DNA of 64,000 nucleotides, taken from positions 3,798,501 to 3,862,500 of the forward strand of contig NZ_FNTD01000004.1 in NCBI RefSeq assembly GCF_900104815.1, given 5' to 3'. How positions within the stretch are numbered: position 1 is the stretch's first letter; every line of letters starts with the position of its first letter. A model generated the notes under the pieces. The model saw only the letters and a program-made list of their open reading frames with translations. It was not told where the DNA came from and made no database searches. Below are positions 1 through 7,849 of this stretch, piece after piece. The DNA comes from Streptomyces misionensis. Lineage in GTDB: Bacteria; Actinomycetota; Actinomycetes; Streptomycetales; Streptomycetaceae. The translations under genes and the position numbers were made by a program.

Positions 1-69
1 CTGCCCGCCCCGCGCCGGGCCACGCGAAACGTGCCCCGGGTCACAGCCCGGGGCCGCGGCCCGGCCGGC

Positions 70-726
70 TCACATCCCGGGCCGGATGCCCAGCGGGCCG
101 CCGATCTCCTCGGCCATGACGCGGCCCGCCTCGAACTCCAGGGTCTCGTCGCCCATCGGGGTCTGGTCGGTGTCCAGTCCGTCCAGCTCCTCCAGGGGCT
201 GGTTGAGCCGGACGTGGATGAGCACCGACTGGAGGGCGCGCAGCACCGCGGAGGCCGTCGAACCCCAGTTGGAGAAGTAGGAGAACTGCCACCACCACAG
301 CGCCTCGGTGGTGCGGCCCGCGCGGTAGTGGGCCATGCCGTGGCGCAGGTCCGTGATGACGTCGGCGAGGTCGTCCGAGATCCGGGCCGGCACCGGGGCC
401 TTGCGGGGCTCGTAGGGGTCGAAGACCTCGGAGTAGACGTCGACGGGCTCCAGCAGCCGGGCGAAGTTCTCGCGCAGGGCGTCCACGTCGGCCTCCGGCC
501 CCGGGTCGGGCTCGTAGCGCTCGTCGGGGACGATGTCCTCGTGGGCGCCCAGCCGGCCGCCGGCCAGCAGCAGCTGGGAGACCTCCAGCAGGAGGAACGG
601 GACGGCCGAGCCGGGCTCGTCGCCCTTGGCCACCTCCGTGACGGCGACCAGGAAGCTCTCGACCTGGTCCGCGATCTGGACCGCGAAGTCGTCGGGGTCC
701 TTGGCGTGCAGCGTGGCGTCAGACAT
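70..726 (-). CDS. DUF5063 domain-containing protein
   Basis: This is a 218-residue soluble acidic protein of the DUF5063 family, which sits next to recR in Streptomyces; its biochemical role is unknown. The sequence is helix-rich, with no signal peptide or membrane segment and conserved Trp-rich patches ([14 protein letters not shown] near residue 142). Its ATG lies inside the end of recR (8-bp overlap), so it is almost certainly translated with recR as the last gene of a ybaB-recR-DUF5063 operon. The assignment rests on recognisable family sequence and position. A link to recombination or repair is only suggested by the operon. Confidence 0.85.
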   Translation of the reverse strand: MSDATLHAKDPDDFAVQIADQVESFLVAVTEVAKGDEPGSAVPFLLLEVSQLLLAGGRLGAHEDIVPDERYEPDPGPEADVDALRENFARLLEPVDVYSEVFDPYEPRKAPVPARISDDLADVITDLRHGMAHYRAGRTTEALWWWQFSYFSNWGSTASAVLRALQSVLIHVRLNQPLEELDGLDTDQTPMGDETLEFEAGRVMAEEIGGPLGIRPGM

Positions 727-1318
727 CTAGGAGTCTTCTCCCCTCGAAGGCGCGGCCGAGGGTGACCTCGTCCGCGTATTCCAGGTCGCCACCCACCGGG
801 AGGCCGCTGGCCAGGCGGGTGACCTTCAGGCCCATGGGCTTGATCATGCGGGCGAGGTACGTGGCCGTCGCCTCGCCTTCGAGATTCGGATCGGTGGCCA
901 GGATCAACTCCGTGACCGACCCGTCGGCCAACCGCGCGAGAAGTTCCCGTATACGCAGGTCGTCGGGTCCCACGCCCTCGATCGGGCTGATGGCGCCGCC
1001 CAGCACGTGGTAGCGGCCGCGGAACTCGCGGGTGCGCTCGATCGCGACGACGTCCTTGGGCTCCTCCACGACGCAGATCACGGCGGGGTCGCGGCGCGGG
1101 TCACGGCAGATGTTGCACAGCTCCTCCTGCGCGACGTTGCCGCACGTCGCGCAGAAGCGGACCTTCGCCTTGACCTCCAGGAGCGCCTGCGCGAGCCGCT
1201 TCACGTCCGTCGGCTCGGCCTGAAGCACGTGGAAGGCGATCCGCTGCGCGCTCTTGGGACCGACGCCGGGCAGCCGCCCCAGCTCGTCGATGAGGTCCTG
1301 GACCACGCCTTCGTACAA
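719..1318 (-). CDS. recR: recombination mediator protein RecR
   Basis: RecR acts with RecO/RecF to load RecA onto SSB-coated gapped DNA. The 199-residue length is normal. An N-terminal helix-hairpin-helix ([15 protein letters not shown]) precedes a four-cysteine zinc finger ([16 protein letters not shown], residues about 57-72) and a Toprim domain ([14 protein letters not shown], later [12 protein letters not shown]). The start is TTG, giving the conserved family N-terminus [10 protein letters not shown], with GGAAGG upstream. It lies 51 bp downstream of the YbaB gene and overlaps the DUF5063 gene, so all three should be co-transcribed. The order ybaB-recR is widely conserved in bacteria, usually after dnaX, which would lie outside this window if present. 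Confidence 0.97.
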   Translation of the reverse strand: MYEGVVQDLIDELGRLPGVGPKSAQRIAFHVLQAEPTDVKRLAQALLEVKAKVRFCATCGNVAQEELCNICRDPRRDPAVICVVEEPKDVVAIERTREFRGRYHVLGGAISPIEGVGPDDLRIRELLARLADGSVTELILATDPNLEGEATATYLARMIKPMGLKVTRLASGLPVGGDLEYADEVTLGRAFEGRRLLDV

Positions 1319-1369
1319 CGGACTGCCCTTCCTGGAGACCTTTCGGTACGTACGCTAGTGGGGACGGCC

Positions 1370-1714
1370 TCAGAACGGCAGACCGGGGATGCCCGTGCCG
1401 CCGCCCAGGCCCTGCGCCAGCGGGCCGAGCTTCTGCTGCTGGAGCGCCTGCGCGTTCTCGTTGGCCGCCTGCACGGCCGCCACGATCAGGTCGGCGAGGG
1501 TCTCGGTGTCCTCCGGGTCCACCGCCTTCGGATCGATCTTCAGTCCGCGCAGCTCGCCGGCGCCGGTCACGGTGGCCCGCACCAGGCCGCCGCCCGCCTG
1601 CCCGTCGACCTCCGTCTCCGCCAGTTCCTGCTGCGCCCGCTGCAGGTCCTGCTGCATCTTCTGCGCCTGCTGGAGCAACTGCTGCATGTTGGGCTGGCCA
1701 CCACCGGGGATCAC
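1370..1714 (-). CDS. YbaB/EbfC family nucleoid-associated protein
   Basis: This small dimeric DNA-binding protein of 114 residues belongs to the YbaB/EbfC family. The N-terminal third is a Gln-rich coiled coil ([18 protein letters not shown]), followed by the family core [18 protein letters not shown]. The GTG start is chosen because GAGGAG sits 6 nt upstream. It is the first gene of the ybaB-recR-DUF5063 operon. The C-terminus is rich in Gly and Pro ([11 protein letters not shown]). Family members bind DNA non-specifically and are implicated in nucleoid structure; no specific target can be inferred here. Confidence 0.95.
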   Translation of the reverse strand: MIPGGGQPNMQQLLQQAQKMQQDLQRAQQELAETEVDGQAGGGLVRATVTGAGELRGLKIDPKAVDPEDTETLADLIVAAVQAANENAQALQQQKLGPLAQGLGGGTGIPGLPF

Positions 1715-1909
1715 GATCAGCTCCTCTACGTCTTTCTTCTTGGCACGAGCCTACGTGGTCCAGGCGGCCCTCGCGCCGCCACTCTTTCGAGTGAGAGAGA
1801 CGACGGACCTCTACCTGATCAAGACGCTCTTCCGGGCGGAAAAGCCGGGAAAGTCCCGACCGGGCCACCCGTTGGGCGGTAGGAAGGGTGACGCACGTCG
1901 CCAGGGAAT

Positions 1910-1924
1910 GTCACGCCACGTGAC
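1910..1924. promoter_or_regulatory. 6-3-6 inverted repeat upstream of the SLATT gene
   Basis: GTCACG and CGTGAC are separated by CCA, 27 bp upstream of the GTG start of the SLATT gene. The position suits a repressor site near a promoter. The repeat is short and could be chance in 72% GC DNA. The rest of the 236-bp gap between the divergent ybaB and SLATT genes holds no gene that I can see. Confidence 0.25.
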
Positions 1925-1950
1925 CGGTCGTGATCAGTAGGGAGTGCCGG

Positions 1951-2700
1951 GTGGGTCAGCCGGAGATGCAGCCCGAGGGGCCGCCTCAGGACGGGCGGGG
2001 CGAGGGCGCGCCCGGTCCCCGGCCGGGCGATCTGACCGGCCGGGCCCTGCCGCCCGGCGACTGGGGCGAACCCGGCGAGCGGCTGGACGAGTTGTACCGC
2101 TGGGTGGAGCACGGCGCGCTGCGCACGGCGGACTGGTATCTGCGGGACCGGCTGTGGAAGCGGCGGGGGGCGCGGGTGCTGCGGGCCGGGGCGGCGGCGG
2201 GCGCGGTGACCGGGGTGGCCCTGCCGCTGCTGGACCTGACCGGGATCGCGGCCGGCGCGGCCCGCTGGGGATGCCTGGCGTTGCTGCTGGCGGCCGCCTG
2301 CGCCGGTGTCGACCGGTACTTCGGGGTGACGTCCGGCTGGATGCGGGACGTGGCGACGGCACAGGCGGTGCAGCGGCGCTTGCAGGCGCTCCAGTTCGAC
2401 TGGGCGGCGGAGGGCATGCGGGAGGTGCTGGGTCCCGCGGAGGGCACGGCGAGCGAGGCGGCGGACCGGTGCGTGGTGCTGCTGCGGCGGTTCTCGGAGG
2501 ACGTGACGGAACTGGTGCGGGTGGAGACGGCCGACTGGATGGGGTCGTTCCGCGCGGGTGCGGCGCCGATGGGGCTCCAGGGGGCGGTGGGGTGCGTGCC
2601 CCGGCAGGAGGCGGGCGGCCAGGGCGGCCGGTTCCCGCTGCCGCCGGTGGGCGGGGCGCGCCCGAACATGCCGCGGCAGCGGCCCCCGGAGCCCCGCTGA
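1951..2700 (+). CDS. SLATT-domain membrane protein
   Basis: A 249-residue protein that resembles SLATT-domain proteins (two transmembrane helices followed by a cytoplasmic helix). SLATT proteins are thought to form membrane pores or effectors linked to nucleotide-signal or kinase systems. Two hydrophobic segments (about residues 70-110) follow an Arg-rich amphipathic region, then a long charged helix (AQAVQRRLQALQFDWAAEG). The Pro/Gly-rich tail looks disordered. GTG at 1951 is preferred over GTG at 1930 because GGAG lies 6 nt before it. A receptor-type Ser/Thr kinase is encoded convergently next door. Function unproven. Confidence 0.7.
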   Translation: MGQPEMQPEGPPQDGRGEGAPGPRPGDLTGRALPPGDWGEPGERLDELYRWVEHGALRTADWYLRDRLWKRRGARVLRAGAAAGAVTGVALPLLDLTGIAAGAARWGCLALLLAAACAGVDRYFGVTSGWMRDVATAQAVQRRLQALQFDWAAEGMREVLGPAEGTASEAADRCVVLLRRFSEDVTELVRVETADWMGSFRAGAAPMGLQGAVGCVPRQEAGGQGGRFPLPPVGGARPNMPRQRPPEPR

Positions 2701-2807
2701 GCCGGGGGCGTGGAAGGTGCCTCGACGCCGGGGCACCCGGCACTCGCACCAGACCATGCCGGGCAAGGGCGCGAATCGGACACGTTCGCGGAAGTTCTCC
2801 GGACGTT

Positions 2808-2834
2808 CAACCGCCTTGGGGGACAAGGCGGTTG
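2808..2834. terminator. bidirectional terminator hairpin
   Basis: A perfect 11-bp stem (CAACCGCCTTG / CAAGGCGGTTG) with a 5-nt GGGGA loop sits between the convergent SLATT and Ser/Thr kinase genes, 7 bp after the kinase stop. There is no U-tract, as is usual in Streptomyces. Confidence 0.7.
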
Positions 2835-2841
2835 GGCGCCG

Positions 2842-4650
2842 TCACTGCTTCGCGTACGTCAGGCTTTCGCCGCCGCCCTGCTGCACCCGCCGCAGCCGCC
2901 CGTCGGGCAGCAGGCTGACCTCGGTCGCGTCGCCCGGGGTGCAGGAGGAGGCGGGTTCGCCACTGGTCACGGTGGACGGCCCGATCTCCAACGGCCCCTG
3001 GGCGAGCGGCTCCTGGCTCAGCGGGGCGGCGAAGACGCAGTGGTACTCCGGTCCGTCCGCGACCAGGGTCAGCACGCTGTCGCCCACCCCGCCCTGGCGG
3101 ATGGTGAGCCGGCGGGTGCTGGTGCCGGCGGCGTTGTCGATGGTCGCGGTCCAGGTGCCGAGGTAGGCGTCCGGGACCGCGCCGCCCGAGGGGGAGGCCG
3201 AGCCGGGACCCGGGCCGCGCTCGCCCGAGCCGGTGGGCGACGCGGAGCCGGTCACGGGGGCGGGCGCGGCCGTACCGCCGTCCTTGCCGTCGGTCCCGCT
3301 GTTCAGCAGCGCGTACACCGAACCGCCGGCCCCGAGCGCGACGACCAGCGCGATCACGACGAGCAGCGCGGTCGACCGCCCGCTGCGCCGCTCGGGCTCC
3401 CCGGGCTCCGTCCCGTACGGCTGGTACGGCGGGCCCGGATACCCGGGCCCGCCGGCGGGCGCGGGGACGTCCGGCGCGAAGTACGGGGAGTGCGTGCCCT
3501 GCTGGGGGTGCTGCTGGGGGTGGCCGTACGTCCCGGGGGCGGCCGGCCACCCCGGCGGGGCCGGCCGCCCCGGCACCACGGTCGGCAGCCGCTCGGCGCC
3601 CCCGCCCTCCGTGGCCGGCTCTCCCCCGTCCAGGACGGCGGCGTGCTCCGGCGACGCGTCCGGTCCGCCCGCGCCACCGGGCGCGGAGTCCGGCCCGGTG
3701 GCGGCGGTCCCCGTCCTGGCCGTCGCCGGCTCCTCGACCTCCAGCAGCTCCACCGCGTGCCGCCCCAGCTGGGCCACCAGGGACCCCGGCAGCCAGGGGT
3801 CGCGGGAGCGGCCGCCGTGCACCGTGTCCTGTGCGCCGGTGCGGTCCAGCAGGTCGTCCAGGGAGGGCCGGGCCGCCGGGTCCTTGCGCAGACAGCCGCG
3901 GACCAGGTCGGCGATCCCTTCCGGCACGCCCGCGAGGTCGGGCTCCTCCCGGGCGATGCGGAACATCAGCGCGTGGATGCCGCCGCCGGCGTTCCCGAAC
4001 GGCATCCGCCCGGTCGCCGCGTAGGCCAGCACCGAGCCCAGCGAGAACACGTCGCAGGCCGGGGTGACCCGGTCCCCGCGCACCTGCTCGGGCGCCATGA
4101 ACCCGGGCGAGCCGACCAGCGAGCCGGTGACGGTGAGGTGCTCGCCGCCCGCGCCGGTCGTCTCCAGCGCGCGGGCGATGCCGAAGTCGATCACGCGCGG
4201 CCCGTCGATGGTGACCAGCACGTTCGACGGCTTCAGGTCCCGGTGCACGATCCCGGCCGCGTGGATGTCCTTGAGCGCGTGGGCCAGCCCGGCCGCGAGG
4301 ATCCGCACCGACCGCTCGGGCAGCGCGCCGTGCTCGTGCCCGACGACGTGCCGCAGGCTGGGCCCGGCCACGTACCCGGTGGCCACCCACGGCACCGCCG
4401 CCTCGGTGTCCGCGTCCAGGACCGGCGCCGTCCAGTACCCGCCGACCCGCCGCGCGGCCGCCACCTCCCGCCGGAAGCGGGCCCGGAACTCCTCGCGCGC
4501 GGCCAGCTCCTCGCGGACCAGCTTCACGGCGACCGTGCGGCCCCGCTCCGACCGGGCGAGGTAGACCTGTCCCATGCCTCCCGAACCGAGCCTGGCCAGC
4601 AGCCGGTACCCCCCGATCTCCAGCGGATCCCCAGGCCCGAGTTCCTCCAT
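2842..4650 (-). CDS. transmembrane serine/threonine protein kinase
   Basis: A 602-residue Hanks-type kinase. The N-terminal catalytic domain (about 13-270) has the glycine loop LGSGGMGQVY, ATP-binding Lys43 in AVKL, the catalytic loop HRDLKPSN, DFG and APEQ. A Pro/Gly-rich disordered linker follows, with one transmembrane helix at about 420-443. The extracellular C-terminal domain (LGTWTATIDNAAGTSTRR onward) has two cysteines and may form a small beta-barrel-like sensor; it is not PASTA. The reading frame is open upstream to 4836, but ATG at 4650 begins just before the kinase domain and has GGAAGG upstream, so it is chosen. The ligand and substrates are unknown. Confidence 0.93.
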   Translation of the reverse strand: MEELGPGDPLEIGGYRLLARLGSGGMGQVYLARSERGRTVAVKLVREELAAREEFRARFRREVAAARRVGGYWTAPVLDADTEAAVPWVATGYVAGPSLRHVVGHEHGALPERSVRILAAGLAHALKDIHAAGIVHRDLKPSNVLVTIDGPRVIDFGIARALETTGAGGEHLTVTGSLVGSPGFMAPEQVRGDRVTPACDVFSLGSVLAYAATGRMPFGNAGGGIHALMFRIAREEPDLAGVPEGIADLVRGCLRKDPAARPSLDDLLDRTGAQDTVHGGRSRDPWLPGSLVAQLGRHAVELLEVEEPATARTGTAATGPDSAPGGAGGPDASPEHAAVLDGGEPATEGGGAERLPTVVPGRPAPPGWPAAPGTYGHPQQHPQQGTHSPYFAPDVPAPAGGPGYPGPPYQPYGTEPGEPERRSGRSTALLVVIALVVALGAGGSVYALLNSGTDGKDGGTAAPAPVTGSASPTGSGERGPGPGSASPSGGAVPDAYLGTWTATIDNAAGTSTRRLTIRQGGVGDSVLTLVADGPEYHCVFAAPLSQEPLAQGPLEIGPSTVTSGEPASSCTPGDATEVSLLPDGRLRRVQQGGGESLTYAKQ

Positions 4651-4837
4651 GACCGCCCGCCCTTCCCACCCCGTCGGCTGTGCAACGGGCCCGAGAATAA
4701 TCGCGTCCCCGGGCGCGTCGGACGCCTCGCTCTCCACGGTTCCGTAACAGGTCGCGGCGCCCGATGTCGACAACCTGTCGTGGATTGCGCCCGCCCACGG
4801 AACAGGACGCCGATACCGCTTCCGCATCGCGGACATT

Positions 4838-4843
4838 TACGCT
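4838..4843 (+). promoter_or_regulatory. candidate -10 of a leaderless aminotransferase transcript
   Basis: TACGCT ends 7 nt before the ATG at 4851, which itself lacks a Shine-Dalgarno sequence. A TANNNT hexamer at this distance is typical of leaderless Streptomyces mRNAs starting at the A of the ATG. No convincing -35 is visible. The rest of the 200-bp divergent gap to the kinase gene holds no gene. Confidence 0.4.
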
Positions 4844-4850
4844 CGCCCGC

Positions 4851-6206
4851 ATGACCCCTCAGCCCAATTCCGGAGCCGGCGCCGCAGTGAAGGCCGCGGA
4901 CCGCGCGCACGTCTTCCACTCCTGGTCCGCGCAGGACCTCATCGACCCGCTCGCCGTCGCCGGCGCCGAGGGGTCGTACTTCTGGGACTACGACGGCACG
5001 CGGTACCTGGACTTCACCAGCGGGCTCGTCTACACCAACATCGGCTACCAGCACCCCAAGGTCGTCGCGGCCATCCAGGAGCAGGCCGCCAGGATGACGA
5101 CGTTCGCGCCCGCGTTCGCCATCGAGGCGCGCTCGGAGGCGGCCCGGCTGATCGCCGAGCGCACCCCCGGCGACCTGGACAAGATCTTCTTCACCAACGC
5201 CGGCGCCGACGCCGTGGAGCACGCGGTGCGCATGGCCCGGCTGCACACCGGCCGCCCCAAGGTGCTCTCGGCCTACCGCTCGTACCACGGCGGCACCCAG
5301 CAGGCCGTGAACCTCACCGGCGACCCGCGCCGCTGGCCCTCCGACAGCGGCACCGGCGGTGTCGTGCGCTTCTGGGCGCCCTTCCTGTACCGCTCGCGCT
5401 TCTACGCCGAGACGCAGGAGCAGGAGGCCGCGCGGGCGCTGGAGCACCTGGAGACGACGATCGCCTTCGAGGGCCCCGGCACGATCGCCGCGATCATCCT
5501 GGAGACCATCCCGGGCACGGCCGGGATCATGGTGCCGCCGCCCGGTTACCTCGCCGGGGTGCGCGAGCTGTGCGACAAGTACGGCATCGTCTTCATCCTG
5601 GACGAGGTCATGGCCGGATTCGGCCGTACCGGCGAGTGGTTCGCGGCCGATCTGTTCGACGTCACCCCGGACCTGATGACCTTCGCCAAGGGCGTGAACT
5701 CCGGCTACGTCCCGCTGGGCGGCGTCGCCATCTCCCAGGAGATCGCCGAGACCTTCGGCAAGCGCCCCTACCCGGGCGGGCTGACCTACTCCGGGCACCC
5801 GCTGGCCTGCGCCGCCGCCGTCGCCACGATCAACGTGATGGCCGAGGAGGGCGTGGTGGAGAACGCCAAGCGGCTCGGCGAGACGGTGCTGGCCCCCGGC
5901 CTCGCCGACCTGGCGGCCCGCCACCCGAGCGTGGGCGAGGTCCGCGGCACCGGCATGTTCTGGGCGCTGGAGCTGGTCAAGGACCGGGAGACCCGCGAAC
6001 CGCTGGTGCCGTACAACGCGGCCGGCGAGGCGAACGCGCCGATGGCCGCGTTCGCCGCCGCCGCCAAGAAGCACGGTCTGTGGCCCTTCGTGAACATGAA
6101 CCGCACCCATGTGGTGCCGCCGTGCAACATCGGCGAGGCCGAGCTGAAGGAGGGCCTGGCCGCCCTCGACGCCGCGCTGGCCGTCGCCGACGAGTACACG
6201 GTGTGA
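4851..6206 (+). CDS. class III PLP-dependent aminotransferase
   Basis: A 451-residue fold-type I, class III aminotransferase, the group that includes beta-alanine/taurine-pyruvate and 4-aminobutyrate transaminases. Visible landmarks are the PLP phosphate-binding TNAGADAVEHAVRMAR, the aspartate in FILDEVMAGFGRTGEWFA, and the Schiff-base Lys280 in FAKGVNSGYVPLGG. The ATG at 4851 is chosen over an upstream in-frame extension, which would be low-complexity sequence running into the promoter. A GntR/FCD regulator follows 116 bp downstream, which suggests a metabolite-controlled catabolic unit. The amine substrate cannot be deduced. Confidence 0.9.
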   Translation: MTPQPNSGAGAAVKAADRAHVFHSWSAQDLIDPLAVAGAEGSYFWDYDGTRYLDFTSGLVYTNIGYQHPKVVAAIQEQAARMTTFAPAFAIEARSEAARLIAERTPGDLDKIFFTNAGADAVEHAVRMARLHTGRPKVLSAYRSYHGGTQQAVNLTGDPRRWPSDSGTGGVVRFWAPFLYRSRFYAETQEQEAARALEHLETTIAFEGPGTIAAIILETIPGTAGIMVPPPGYLAGVRELCDKYGIVFILDEVMAGFGRTGEWFAADLFDVTPDLMTFAKGVNSGYVPLGGVAISQEIAETFGKRPYPGGLTYSGHPLACAAAVATINVMAEEGVVENAKRLGETVLAPGLADLAARHPSVGEVRGTGMFWALELVKDRETREPLVPYNAAGEANAPMAAFAAAAKKHGLWPFVNMNRTHVVPPCNIGEAELKEGLAALDAALAVADEYTV

Positions 6207-6245
6207 CGGTCCGCAGCTGCCGCGGGCCCCGGCCGAACGCGTAAG

Positions 6246-6297
6246 GTGACGTGCTCGTAAGACCCGTAAGAGTTGGTCAAACGTGCGAGCACGTCAC
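6246..6297. promoter_or_regulatory. 12-bp inverted repeat, probable GntR operator
   Basis: GTGACGTGCTCG at 6246-6257 is perfectly repeated in inverse orientation as CGAGCACGTCAC at 6286-6297, with a 28-bp spacer. The hexamer CGTAAG also occurs three times (6240, 6256, 6265). The whole array sits immediately upstream of the GntR gene, which points to autoregulation. This is inference from position and symmetry. Confidence 0.6.
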
Positions 6298-6322
6298 CCG
6301 TACGCGTGAGGAGAGACCGGCC

Positions 6323-7021
6323 ATGCCCGGCAATGGCACCGCCGTCACCCGCAGCACCCTGCGGCAGCAGATCGCGGACGCGCTCCGTGACGAGGTGCTG
6401 GCGGGGCGGCTGCGACCGGGCCGGGCGTTCACCGTGAAGGAGATCGCCGAGCAGTACGGCGTCTCCGCCACCCCCGTCCGCGAGGCGCTGGTGGACCTGT
6501 CCGCGCAGGGCATCCTGGAGGCCGACCAGCACCGCGGCTTCCGCGTGCCCGAGTACTCCCTCGCGGACTACCGGTACATGATCGAGGCCCGCAACCTGGT
6601 CACGGACGGCATGTTCCAGGCCCTCGCGGCCGGTCACCCCGCCTTCGCCGCCCCGGCCGAGGACGCGCGCACCGCCGCGACGCTGGCCACGGTGCGCCGC
6701 CGCGGCGAGGAAGCACAGCGTGCCGCCACCGCGGGCGACCTCACCGTGCTGATCGGCTACGACCTGCGCTTCTGGCGCGAGCTGGGCGCCTTGTTCGGCA
6801 ATCCCTACCTCGGCGACTTCCTGCACCGGCTGCGGGTCCAGGCCTGGGTCTGCGCGGTCCAGCACCTGCGCCGTCTGCCCACGCTGCGCGGCCGGCTGTG
6901 GGCCGGGCACACGGAGCTGGTCGAGGCGCTGGCCCGGCGGGACACGGAGACGGCGCGGACGACGGTGGCGGCGGCGAACGCGCACTCGCTGGCGTTGCTG
7001 GAGGATCTGTCCGACAGCTGA
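6323..7021 (+). CDS. GntR family transcriptional regulator (FadR/FCD type)
   Basis: A 232-residue regulator with an N-terminal winged helix (TLRQQIADALRDEVLAGRLR; EIAEQYGVSATPVREALVDL) and a helical FCD-like C-terminal ligand domain containing the expected Arg, Asp and His-rich helices. ATG 6323 is chosen over 6251 because AGGAGA lies 8 nt before it and the upstream stretch contains the inverted-repeat operator. It follows the aminotransferase in the same direction and may respond to that enzyme's substrate or product. The ligand is unknown. Confidence 0.92.
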   Translation: MPGNGTAVTRSTLRQQIADALRDEVLAGRLRPGRAFTVKEIAEQYGVSATPVREALVDLSAQGILEADQHRGFRVPEYSLADYRYMIEARNLVTDGMFQALAAGHPAFAAPAEDARTAATLATVRRRGEEAQRAATAGDLTVLIGYDLRFWRELGALFGNPYLGDFLHRLRVQAWVCAVQHLRRLPTLRGRLWAGHTELVEALARRDTETARTTVAAANAHSLALLEDLSDS

Positions 7022-7119
7022 GGGACGTGGGGGTATGGGAGGCGTGGCGCACCGATTACGCTTCCCAGACCACCTGCTGCCGTGCGTGGCCGCGCGGCCG
7101 CCGATGCGAGGAGCTCTCT

Positions 7120-7770
7120 TTGGCCTGTGACCTGTGGCTGGTACCGCTCGTGGACGTGTTGTGCCACACCCCGGACAACCCGTTCGCCGAGGAACTCGCG
7201 CACTACAACGACGCGTTGGCCGCGGCCGGGCTGCCCCCGGTGCCGGTGTACCAGTACATGCCGGGGCTGTCCGGCGAGGTCGCCCCGGTCGCCGGCTTCG
7301 ACTACGACGCCCTGCACTTCCTGCGCCGCGCCTATCTGCTCCAGGCCTGCGGCCTGCCGGTCACCCCGGTGGACGAACTCGGGGGCGACTACGAGCAGTT
7401 GCTGGAGATGTTCGAGTCCACGGCCCAGCAGTCGCATCTGGTGTGGCACTACGACCACGCGGGCGCGTACGTCCCGGTGGACTTCCCGCACCCCCTGTCC
7501 AACGACGAACTCCTCGCGGGCGGCGGGCCGTTGGGCTCCTCCCAGGCGCTGCTGCGCGAGCTGCAGTACATCGCCCCGGGCATCGGCATCGACCCGGCCA
7601 ACCCGCCGGCGCCCCCGGCCCCGCCGACGGCTCCCACGGAGCTGGAGGAGCCGGCCGCCCCGACGCCCTACGACCCCAGCCCCTTCGCCCGCGAGCGCCA
7701 CGTCTGGCTGGGCCTGCACGCGGCCACGACCCGGTCGCTGGCCCAGGGTTCGATGATCGTCTTCAGCTGA
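7120..7770 (+). CDS. conserved actinobacterial protein of unknown function
   Basis: I do not recognise a named domain. The 216-residue product starts LACDLWLVPLVDVLCHTPDNPFAEEL. It is acidic and aromatic-rich, has no signal peptide or clear membrane helix, and has a Pro/Ala-rich linker (residues 165-185) before a short conserved C-terminal tail. The TTG start is chosen because GAGGAG lies exactly 6 nt upstream and residue sequence becomes well-behaved there, whereas the in-frame extension to 6898 would overlap the GntR gene. It may be co-transcribed with the GntR gene (98-bp gap). Confidence 0.75.
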   Translation: MACDLWLVPLVDVLCHTPDNPFAEELAHYNDALAAAGLPPVPVYQYMPGLSGEVAPVAGFDYDALHFLRRAYLLQACGLPVTPVDELGGDYEQLLEMFESTAQQSHLVWHYDHAGAYVPVDFPHPLSNDELLAGGGPLGSSQALLRELQYIAPGIGIDPANPPAPPAPPTAPTELEEPAAPTPYDPSPFARERHVWLGLHAATTRSLAQGSMIVFS

Positions 7771-7796
7771 GTTCCACCGCTGGAGGGGCCCGGCGC

Positions 7797-7828
7797 CCAC
7801 TTCCCGGCCGTGCCGGGCCGGGAAGTGG
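7797..7828. terminator. bidirectional terminator hairpin
   Basis: A perfect 13-bp stem, CCACTTCCCGGCC with its complement, and a 6-nt loop lie between two convergent genes (stops at 7770 and 7850). Confidence 0.75.
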
Positions 7829-7849
7829 ACGCGCGGAGGCCGGCGCACA

